Shown piece after piece: positions 25,801 through 37,800 of a stretch of 64,000 nucleotides of DNA (its first letter is position 1; each line of letters starts with the position of its first letter). Source of the stretch: Bryopsis sp. KO-2023 (lineage: Eukaryota > Chlorophyta > Ulvophyceae > Bryopsidales > Bryopsidaceae); the NCBI GenBank assembly GCA_030272585.1, contig BSYQ01000015.1, forward strand, positions 1,488,001-1,552,000, written 5' to 3'. The position numbers and the translations under genes are program-made. Under the pieces are notes generated by a model. The model made no database searches. It was not told the DNA's origin and saw only the letters and a list, made by a program, of their open reading frames with translations.

Positions 25801-28800
25801 TGAAAATTAAGTGATTAATTTTATTATTAAATTCACTGCAGTGAGGGAAATTTTGTTGGCGTTTGGTTGACTTATGTGAACCCACCTTTCTTAGGGTTTT
25901 TTGGTGATCTGTCCAAAATTGAATTTTGTGTGGAATTTGTGTTTGCTTTCCTTCTTCCTCTCTGGCTGTCGGCACTCTTACCAAATAATCGTAGGCTTAA
26001 AAACCTTAATTAAATTAATTAATCAATTAATTTGTGAGATCGATCCTTTAAGGATTGTGTTTTTTGCAGATGCCACCTTTGCCGAGATTTTGATCGATGG
26101 CTTCAAACTGGACATCCCCAGATCATCCTGGTCGGAGGATTTCTTCTCTGTGACTGGCGAAGCGGTGAGTGAAATCACAATGCCGAAGAAAAATTCGAGA
26201 AAAAAAAATATTATATGTAAAAAAAAAGAAAAGTCATTATTCATTCTGTGGGGAAAACAAATGAAAAAGGATAGTAGTCCAGTGGAGCATAATTTTTTAT
26301 TTTTTTTGGACCTATAAAATAACCGCATCAGAATGTGGCAGCATAGGTGGTTGGGTGTTTTTTTTTTTCCAACGACTTTTCTGCCTGTTTGATTTTTTTT
26401 TCAGAGTTTATGTTTTGTCCATTGATTCCCCCACCTAATTGATGTTCTCACAGTGTTTTTTTTTCCCAATAATTGATTTTTCCACCTGTTGAATAAAAAT
26501 ATTTTCCACCCACAACAGGCACGCATAATCCTCCCAGCATCGACTTCATTCTTGAACGAAACCCTGGACGCCATCGGAATGAGTCAATCTATTCACGGCA
26601 TTCCGTTTCGCAACGTAAAAGACAAGGGTTGGAGCGACATGCAACCCCAGACATCCAGTCTGACTCAACCCCCCTCCAAACAAGTGTCCTTCCTGTGGCA
26701 CGAAACCCAGTTGCATTCCTCACCATTCAAGCTGGATCCGTTTTGTCTGGAGCCGGACCTGGGGGCGGTTTTCCTGTTGGAGGAAGGGGAAAAGAGAGTG
26801 GGGGCCATGTTGGATGGTTTGGTGGTGTATTGGGGTCGACACAGAGGGGAAGGTCGAGGAATGGCTGTCAGGAGAGTGATCGACGGCGATAAAGCCCTGA
26901 TGGATGTCAATATGGATTCATGCAAAGTCAAGGTATTTGGGGTTGAACAGTCAGGGCATTTGGGTTAAAACAACAAAACAAAAAACAGAAACTTAAAAAA
27001 AAAATTGAATTGTTTTTTTCTGTATTTTTTTTTGAGTCGGCCCTTTGTTGAAAAAATAAAAGAAAAATGTCAACGATTGTTTAAAAAAAAGAAAGTAATA
27101 AATGGTTTCTTACTTTTTTTAGTTTTCTTTTAATCCTGTTTGATTCATAGACCAAAAAGCCTGTTTGATCGCATTGAACTCAGGCACCATGATTTTAAAC
27201 AGTAAAAAAAACCCATCAGCGTCAATCCTGTCCGAACGATATCGTTTCGATCACTTCTGAATCTGAATGCGAGATTAAATTTTTTTCAATTCATTTGGTT
27301 TCGTCCCAACAGTTTCTCAGATCCATTTGCTTCTTCTTGTTTTTTTTTCTTCTTTCTTTTTCCTTCAAATCGTACCGGAATTCGATTCGTTTTTTGCTTT
27401 TCTCGATGGTTGGTGTTCTAGATTTGGTGGCCCGAGATCAAGTGCGTGTTTGGGGAATCCCAATGCACACTGTTGATGTCCATCCTGTGGGGAAATCTGG
27501 CAGAAGACGGCACCTTCACCAACCCTTCCCCTCCGAGCATAGCTGTGGGGGTCAAACCACCAGACCCCGCACCCCCCCCTGAATCGCTAGGTATCGAGGA
27601 TGGGCAGGAAACGCTGTGGGGGGTCGAAGTGCTGACTGCCAGGGCTCGTTTCTTGATGGAAGAGCAGGATTTGCTGACTGCGGATTCTGGAAAAGGCTCC
27701 GAAGTGGCTGTGATCGATTTTTCGCGAATGGAGGTGGCTGTGGAGCAGTACGTTTCTGGCTCGTTGAGGGTTCGGGTCATTTCGAAAGAAATTGGACTGG
27801 ATGATGTCAGGCACTTGAAGGTTGGGCCCCCTTTATATATATATATATATATATTGGATTAATTGATGAATGAATGAATGTTTAATTTACATTGGGCAAA
27901 CGAAGGCTGTCCACAACGAGGTGATTTAGCCCTGCCCTTACTAAGAATCTAGCTCAATATAATTGATATGATATGTTGTTGTATTTCATGGTTGCGTTGA
28001 TTTGAAGAAGAAAAAAATTCTGATAAGTTTTACTCCACAATCATTTGTTTTTTTAGTGGATTGTTGCGGGAAAATTTTTTGCTTGGCTGTGATCAGCCCC
28101 TTGAAAAATTGAATCAAACATTCTGTTTGTTTGTTTGTTTTTTTCCTGTGAATATGGCTGTGGAATTTCCCATAACTCGATTCAGACCTTATTTGTAGCA
28201 GTATTTATGTGTATATGGATATGTCTGTCAATTTTTGAAAGCATTTTTTTTATGACAGTATGGTCGCAGTGGGACTCCTCTGAGCGTGATCTCCATCCTA
28301 TCGCAGAATCAATGCTCTGCAAGTCACCTTTTGAGAATCGCATCCACCTCAACAGCCAGGTAAGCCAAAATAAAAAACGAATCAACGAACGAATGAAAAG
28401 ATCATTAGGGCAGGGCGGCCCAAATCACTCATTTGCATAGTGGATGCGACACAGCAGGCTTTTTTTTCCCTCAGCCTTCGAATCCAAATGAATGATCCAC
28501 AATTCGTGCTTTGCTGCAGAGGGGCTTTCGTACAGTTACATTTATAGTTCAATTTTTTTTTGTTTTTTGGTTAAAAGATATGGTAAATCCATGGTTGTGT
28601 TTTGGTCAAAAGTGTGACATGAACAAACTCGAGCGTCCGCAAAAACGAATTCCGCTTCGATACAAGGCTTCACTGTGTTCATTCAATCAAGATGTGTTTT
28701 TTTTTTTAAACCCTCAAAAACTGACATTTTTAGGTGGCAAGAAGTGACGGAGTCCATATCTCGCCAATCCATCAATCGAGCTTCCCGAAAATCAATGAGC

Positions 28801-31800
28801 GCTCCAAAGGACAGCCCATGTTCACCCGATAAAAGGCAAAACCCCCGTTCCATTGATAACCTCGACAAGGAAGTCGGCCATGCTGGATTCGTTTTCGATT
28901 ACGTGTATCATGGAATTCCTCCGAATGGCGATCCTGGGCCTCAAGCGATCGAAGTCATTCTTCTGGGGGCGGATGTCGCCTGGCCGTATGTATTGGATTT
29001 GTCTTTTGCGAATTCTCTGTCCAGCATATTCCAGACGTTTTTCTATGCGGATTTTTGCTCACCGAATCCATCCCCTTCGCTGGACCCTTGGGTGTATTTC
29101 AACATGATCATCAAGGATTCGAGAGGCTTGGCAGCGATTGTGAGGAACAAACCTGGTGAGTCTGAGAATTATGTATCAAATAAAAGGAAAAAGAAAAGAA
29201 AAAAAATCGAAAAAAAGAATGCAATCAAATCAAATTTGAAGTAGCGTAAGGCCAACTCGCTTCTTTGCTGCTATGTAAGGGTTCCAAAAATAGATCGCTA
29301 ATGCTGTACAATTTGGATTTTGGCATCATCCGTATGATTGCCTTCAAGCGAATGTGACTCTTGCCCTTTCAAAAAGAGTGTGATTGATTTTTTTATTCTT
29401 TATTTTATTTTCAAAAATTTATTTTTAGGGCTTAGCCTTTCGTGGAGTTCGCTTCGAATGGGGTATTACTGGGGAGGTGATGGCGAGGTTTCTCTGAGAA
29501 TCGACTTCGACAATCTGCAGGCTGATGCAGAGGGTAGCCAACAACAGCGACCCATTCTCGAGCCTCTTTCAGGTACCCCCCCCCAAAAAAAAAAAAAAAA
29601 AAAACAGAAAAAAACAGAAAAGGTCAATGAAATACTTAAAAAATCGTGTCAGGTACCTCCCCCCCCCAAAAAAATAAATATGAAAAAAAAAATGAAAAAT
29701 GTAAACTCACAAGCAAATCAAATTTGAAGTTTATGAAATTTTTTGCAAAACATCGAGGTGCTTCTCATAAAAAAAAAGAAACAACAATCACACCAGAGGT
29801 TCCAATTGTCTAGAATTGCAATAAAATATTTAGTAGCTTTATTGTTACTCTTCTTTTTTTTTTTTTGCTTTTTCTTAATTTTTTTCGCCTTAACTTTTGC
29901 AAGGGGCTGTGAATACTCGATGGCACACACCAAAAGCCATCGAAAAGTGGGCATCCGTTTCGCTGGATGTGGTGGTGAATGACCTCAGCATTGCCCTCGC
30001 ATCCCGCCACATACCTCTGCTCCACACTTTTCTGCGAAGTTTGGGGAAAGGGCCACCTGGCATCCAAATACCCGCAACGCACACTGTAAGCCAACGGAGC
30101 CGATTAAAAAACTTCTGGAGGGTGTTAGGAAGAAAACCATTTCGATTTTATTTTCTGTTTTTCTGCTTTTCTTTTTGGAAAAGGAGGTGGTGTGAAAAAA
30201 AGTGTTTGGCTCGTCGACAGGAAGGGGAAAAAAAAAGAGTCAGATTCCATCGTTTGGTATTCTGCGTCTTTCTGGACGGCTTTTTTTCTCCTTCGGATTT
30301 TTCCCCTCCAATTATTGTTTATTTCTATTTATTAATTTTTGTATTTTGGATTGTGTGGTGAACAGACCTCGATTTCATCGGAGGAAATCACAGAAGTAGG
30401 TCCTAGCCCCCTTCCTCCCACATTTCGACCCAACATAACCAAGTATGATGTTTCGGCGGGGTCGGTGCGATGCATGCTGTTGGACGATGATGGCGGCCAC
30501 ACCGTTACGGTGCTGGAAGCCTCCTTCAGGAAATTGGCAGCTTCCATCGGCTGGGAGGATCTCAGCGTGGAGCAACCGGTAGTCACTCTCGCCAGCTGCG
30601 GGGCGGAACTTCGTGTGGATTACATGAACAATGCCTTGGAAGCGATGGAGTCCTTGGTGGTGGGAGAAAGCATAATGTGGAAAAAAACAAACCCTAATCG
30701 CCGGCCATGGATTTTTATATGAGTACATTTTTTTTCCCAGCTTCGTTTCGGGTAAAAAAGAAAAAAAAAAACAGCCTGTCGGGCAACTCCCCAGCTCCTT
30801 GACAAGTATTAGCGATCATTTCCAATCGTTATTGCTGAATATCAGCATTTCATCGAATGCTTCTGACAAATAAATTCTCGAAAAAAATCTCTGGTTTTAA
30901 ACCGTCGGCATCGATCGATCAATCAATCGAGGTTTTCTTCTCACCATCGCGTTGCTGCTTCCCTCCAGGAGCCTTGGGTGTTTTCTTTGGAATACCGTGA
31001 CAGCGGGACGCATCGCAGAATCACAGCTTCTTCGGATGCTAGGCTCAACCTGTTGGTTACCCCAGCATCCTTCATTTGTTTCGGGGATGCGATGGATTTT
31101 TACAGGAGGGTGTCCAATATCGTGGATCCACGAGCTGCCGACATTCCCTCCCCTTTCATGGCGAGCAGGGTTGAACATGAAGGCCTCATCTACAGGCAAG
31201 CCCCCCTGAGTTTCACTTTCCTTTCCCCTAGCTGTTTCTTCTGTCAAGCAGGTTCCGTTTTTCACTCTGCAAACGAGTGATGTGGGCATGCATGCCTTTC
31301 AATAGAAATTTCTGGTTGAAAGGTCCCCCCTCCCCCCCCCCCAATTCCCCCAACGTTTCTTCAAATCCCCTCCCCCCCACCCTCCCTCCGACTTCTTTTG
31401 AAGGTTTGATTGGGTTTTCGGAAACAATCATGAATTGACGATATGATGTCGAAAATAAATGTCATGCAGGCTGGTCAATATGTCGGGGATGCGCTTGAGC
31501 TACTGGGTGGACCCCACAGACAGCCATAGACGGAGCCAATCCCTCCAGCCTGACGAAGCGACGATTCTAGGCATCGAACCTTGCGAAAAGTCAGTCATGC
31601 TGCCCAGTTCACAGCAACAGGTGAGCATGCGTAAGGGACCATATTCTGAAAATAGCATGGGCTTATTCCACATATGCTTCTGAGAAGAATGCATGAAGGA
31701 CTCCAGCCCTGAACTGGAATGGAAGCGCTGTATATGGTGGGGTATATCCTTTGTTGTGGACCTCTTTGGTTGATGTCGAGAATTGCTGGCAGGTTCGAGC

Positions 31801-34800
31801 CAAGACTATCTGCATGCAATTCGAGGGAAACTGGAACCCCATTGTCGACATAATTGTGGATAAAGTGGGGAAGTATGCGTATGAGCTGCAATCTCCACTG
31901 GAAGCCTCAGTTCCGCCCATCATCATGGATGTGACTCTCGAAGGAAGGATTAAGGTGAGCCCTCCATGATTTTTTTTTGGCCCTTGTTGTTGATAGGAGT
32001 TCGAATCCCAGTGAAAACTGAACTTATCATTAAGTTGATGTATATATACACCTTTTGGCCTGGAAGACTAAAGAAAAGAAATCACTGAAATCGCTGTGCT
32101 CTAAATTTTGAAGACTTGCCAGTGTTGAAATAGCAAAATAGCCAAAAGCCCAAAAAAAAGAACGAGCGAAAAAAAAAACAAGAAAAAAAAATTGGAAATA
32201 ATAGAATAGTTAGAAATAGACACCTGTAGTAAACCCTTCAAAGATCCAACAAACCTCGACGGATGCACAATCGCACAGATGCTATGAATGATCCTGTAAC
32301 ATGCATGCATGTCTGACAGACGGTGACGGTGCATTCGATCTACCGGATCGAGAATCGAACCAGCGTGAACTTGGATTTCCGCATGCATCCTTTCGCGACC
32401 GGGGCCAGGTCACGGAGCATAGGCCATGTCGAAAGGGTCCCCAGGAATGGGGTGCTGCTGCCGACAGCCCATTGCTACTTGCCTCTTCAGGCCTCTTTCG
32501 GTGCCCTGCTGTATTTGAAATCGTCTGGGGCTTTGGGGGACTTCCAGCGGGCGAAAAAGGATGTGATTCGGGTCGGAGTGAAGGAGAATTTGGAGTCTCA
32601 GCAAGGGATGTACACTTGTCCTGCGATAAAGTGCGTCGTATCCAGTTTGTTGCATTATTCTAATTTATCAGCAAAATTTAGATTATTTTCTTTTCTTTCT
32701 GTTTTTTTGCGCTTTTGTTTCTGGAAGGAAAGGGGGAGAGGGTGGACAGGATTTACATAAGTCGTTATTTTGCCCTCAAGATGGACAAAATCCTTTTTTT
32801 GTTTTTTTGAGAAAAAGCAAAGAAAAAAAAAAGATAACAACCAGAATTAGCTTCTTAACGGCGTAAAAAAGCTTTTTTTTATCACAATATAAAAGCTTTG
32901 TTTCTTATACTTATTTTTTCGGTGCCGAATTAATTTTCAAAAAAAGAAAAAAAAAAAAAAAACATTTTGTTTTCGAATTTCAGGGCCTACAACGAGTCCG
33001 TGGAAGATTTCCACTGTTGCTTGGAAGTCAAGTCCACCCCAGTCAAAAGCCTCCTCAATGTGGAACCCGACACAGACATCCTGGAGCACACCTTGGTTTT
33101 CCACCCCCCCATCAACGTCCGAAATCTGCTGCCCAACACGATCACGGTGAAAATATGCGATTCTCCATACTTCTCTTCCAACGAATTCGCGGAGCTCATG
33201 ATTGGGCCAGGGGCGTCTGTGCCAGTTTATCAATTCGATTCCGACAGATACGTCAGGATCAAGGTGGAAATGGAAAATTTCACGACCTGGCAACCGATCG
33301 AGGTCATTTCTCCTCCGAAGTATTTCAGGTGGGACCACCTTCGATTCACCATTTTCACCTTTTTCTGCTTTTTTTTTCCTTTTCGGAGGGTGTCTTTTCA
33401 ATTTTGGACATTTTCCAAATGCACTACGACTGCCCCCCTCCTCCCTCCGGTGTTCACTTCCTCATGATCTTGCTTTTTTCTTTTTTTTTTTTGTGTCTTC
33501 GTTTAGATCCAAGCATCATGGCCCCGTCAAAAAAGACATCGTTTTGATGGCTGAACCCACTTCCCCGATTCTACCCGGCGGCCATCGCTTGCATGGGAAG
33601 AGTCTGAAACTTAAGATCCACCATTGCCCCATCGGGGAGAGCTCAGCAAGGCAGGTGGAAATCTACAGCCCCTATTGGGTGTTGAACAAGACTGACATCG
33701 CCTTGGAGCTCAGGGACACCAAGCCAGCGAGCTGTGCAAAAGTCACATCAATGCCGGCGTCCCAGGATTCTCAATTGCCCGTAATGTTCACATCCACGAA
33801 GGGCAACATGCGAGTTGGGATCGATGCTAGGCATTGGTCCAGGAATATCAACATAGACTCACTGGGAATCAAGGTGGGGTGCTTATGTTCTGTTTTGTTT
33901 CGTGTTTTAAGCTATGCTTTTTTGGGTTTTTTTTTTTTTGGGGGGGGGGGGGGAGGGGTGCAGCCTCTGGGTGAAATTTGAGTTTTCAAAAATCGAAAGT
34001 CACCCATTCATGGAGGAGGAGGGGGGCGGGGGGGATTGCCTTTCATGGCGATTTTACAAGACTTTTTTTTCATGTTGCTTGTAGGGAACGTTCAGTGTGA
34101 TAGGGCCAGTGGATGCATGTTGCGCTGGAAACATCGTATGCTCTTCGTCCATTTCTGAAGGGTCGCATCAAACCTGGAAAAGCGATTTGGTGGTTCCTCA
34201 TGGAGGCCAGCCGGTTTCGTCGGAGTTCAATGGCCGGGGGGAATCTGGCCGAAGGGAAGAGTTGGATTCCATTTCGGAGGACAGACATGAGGATGTGGTC
34301 ATTTCAGGCGATTCTTTGCCCGTTGTGAGTGGCGCATTTCTTTCTTTCTTTTTCTTTTTTTTTTGTGTGTGTGTGGGGGGGAGAGAATACTTTTGATGAG
34401 TTGTGTTATTCAAGGAAGCGTGGAGGGGGTTACCACCCCAGCGCAGAATGAAAAATCCCTGAGCATAGCTTTCCAGGCTCGTTTTTTTCACATGAATCCG
34501 AGGCAATTTGAATAGATCTGTATGTCTTGACGGTTCCAGTGATGTATTTTTCTGATCAGGATAATTTGAAGGGGGGGGGTTATTTGGTGTTTTTTGTTCT
34601 TTCTAAACAGCTGCTTGCATTGATTTCGTTGCAGGAGTCAGGAGCATCCACAGATTCTCAACCGAAACATTCACGCTATGATTTCAACGTGGCCATACGG
34701 GTGGCTCCGGGGGTGTTTGAAAGAACAAAAGTGGTCACTTTGACCACACGCTATTTGATCGTCAACTATTCAAAGTACAGCCAAACAGACCATTCCACAG

Positions 34801-37800
34801 TGCTGCTTTTCCAACATTCATTTTTTTTTGGACCAGTCAATGGAAGTTTTTTTCACTTTCAAAATAAAATTGAAATTTGCTTCCAAAGGGATCCCCCCCC
34901 TCCCTTCCCTCCTCCAATTTAACAATGCTTCCTTCCGTACGAAAAAAAATAAAAAAATCTTCTGAAAACTTGCTTTTCTTTCAATTTGTTTTTCAAATGA
35001 AAATGAAAAAACTTCATGCTCTTTTCCATGATTTGTATTTTTTTTCTTCAGGTATGTTTTAGAAATTGGGCAAAGGGGAACTGACCGGGCTATTCACATA
35101 AAACCCAAGGATTGCATGCCGTTTCACTGGTACAATGCCGACGAAAGACAGGAGGTCTGCGTCAGACCTGTGAACGGAAAGTGGCTGTGGTCCGGAAGCT
35201 TCAGATTGGACGAGGTGAACGATTTCGGACTGAAAATCAGGCAGAAAAGACAGCACCACAACTTCAGGATTTTGCCGGTAGACGTTTCTTTCACTGGGGA
35301 TTCCATGGTTTGTATCATTAACCCGGAGAGCAAGGACCCTCCATACAGAATAGAAAACAGGTGAGAGGGGGGGCTATATTTACGCTTTGTGACGAAACCC
35401 TATAGCAGGTGCTTTCTTTGGCTGCAGGATGTCTGACATTTCGAGATTTTCAGGGAGGGTGTCTTTAGGATTTTTTTTTTTTAATGCATGTTTAAATTAC
35501 ATTAGGCAAACTTGCCCAATTAAGGCCGTCCACAACGAGGTGATTAAACCTGAGCCGTTCAAAAAGAATCCCTTAGAAAGTCTTTATATGTATACATACA
35601 AAAATCGTTGTAGTTGACTCATGACATGGGTAATTCTGGGAGGATGTTTTGGTTCAGTGAGTGAGAATTTGGACATAGAAGCCTAAAAACTTTGCCTGTC
35701 AAGGTATTTGGTTGTAAGTGTGGCTGGCTGCGGAGGGAAATCAAACAACTATTAACAAATGCTTTTTGCAAGCTGCTGATCTGCTTATACTTGCTGCTGC
35801 AATGATAGATGTGCAGACATTACGATTCGGTTTCGACAGAGGGATGCCGATATGGGGTTCGAAATGGTCAGTCCAGGGCAATCTGCAGAATATGCTTGGG
35901 AGGAGCCCTGTTTGCCTCACCGGCTGAGAGTCATGATCGATGCAGGGAACCTCGGAATTCGTGACATGAGCGTTCATGAATATGGCCTGGACAATATCAA
36001 GGTGAGGTTTACTGTCATTCATTCGCACAGCGGATGGGCAAGATGAATCTTTCAGAAATATATGAAAAAAAAAATAATTACCTAATAAATAAATGAATAC
36101 GAGTGATTTTTCTGGGATGGTCAGCGTTTTTTTTCTGCTGTTCTCGAATTGGTTTCTTCTTAGTTTACCGTTGGGGTAGAGAGCTAGATATGGATATTGT
36201 GAAAATATGTTGGTTTATTTTTGAGTCAGCGGTTTATTTTTGAGTCAGCCTATAACACATTTCTGTGAATGGGCTGCACTCGGCCGTTCAGCCTTGTGTA
36301 AAAATACTTTCAATTCAATACATACAAATATGAATATGGCCTCGACACAGCGCTTCTTTTTTCTCTCCAGAAAAGAGAAACTTCCAGTCTATGATATCAA
36401 ATAAAAAAATAAAATCATATTTTCTCAAAATATTTAGTGGCAAAAAATATGCTGATTGGTTGAATTTCTTTGTTGGGGAAAAATCAACTTAGGCACATCC
36501 GACGATCATAGTGGGGAAGAGGTTGAAAGCAATGGGTGCTAGGGTGGCCAACATGGGGCGGAAGGTGTTGGACAAATTCGATCAAACCGCATCCCCCACG
36601 CAGGGAGGTTCAGACTCAGACACCGCCAGGGTGTACGTTCGAGGTCTGGCTGAGGGGGGCACCAGAATCATTCGATTTTCCGATACAGCGGACGACCTTG
36701 TGTGTACGAGCGAAGATACCCTCACTCTGCTCAGCAAGAAGATGGCTTGGCTGGAGCAATCTGTCATGGCGGTGGATAAGTATGTCGAGGTGGTGGTGTC
36801 TTTTTTTTTTCTTTTGTGGGGTTCGTTTTGTGTTTGTGCTAGCCGGGGAGGGATGCATGCATTGATTGGGGTTGATTTTTTTTTTTGGGGGGGGGGTTCG
36901 CAGTGAATAAATAAAACGCCATATCCACCAAAAAAAAGGAAAATTATGGAAAAATCTCAACAAAGAAGATGAACCAGATTATCATTCTTCTTAGCATGAT
37001 GTGTGTGTGTGTGTGAAAAATTCCTCTGTGTGGAAAATTGTTGGTGCTGGGGGTTGGTGCGTAGGGAACTCGTGCAATTCACGGAGGCTGCTGGGATGGA
37101 TCTGGACATGATTCGTGAAAAAAAACAGGTGCCTTCTGCGACGCTTCATCATAATTTCCCCATCCATCGAAATCACATGCGGCGAACGAGCGGCATTGGA
37201 AGACAAGTCCGAGGTTCGAAAACCCGTTGGGAGGGGGGGGGAATTTCTAATATTTATATGTTCTGATATGTATATTTTATCTATTTAATGATAATATGAT
37301 TTGATTAAGTTAATTAATATATACTATATAATTTATTTTTATATTAATATAAGCAGACATGAAAAGGACTTCTGAAAGAAGTGGCTCAACAGGTCATTTT
37401 CATCCTCAACATTTTTTGCTTTTTTTTTGGAATGTTTTTTTGTACAGCTAAATCGTTGAGTCGAATTCGAGGGGCAGAACTGTTTGATGGAGGCGACACC
37501 TCTGGCCATCCCGATCACGAAATCCACGAGATCCATGAGATCCACGAAATTCAAGAAATCAGCGAAAGCAGCGAATCGCCCAGGACGCCATCTCGGCATG
37601 TTTCGGACGGGAAAGACATCACCTTCCCCCACAAAGGAAGTAGCTTGCGCACCTTGCTTCGGAAAGTCACACTTTCTAAGGTAGGCTGAAGGAAACTCAC
37701 TCTTTTCACACTTCCCCTGGAGGATATGGTGTTTCTGTGGGTTGTTTCTGCAAGGAATTTGCTGGAGGGGCGCTTATTCGACCTTATTTCTGTTTTTGCT

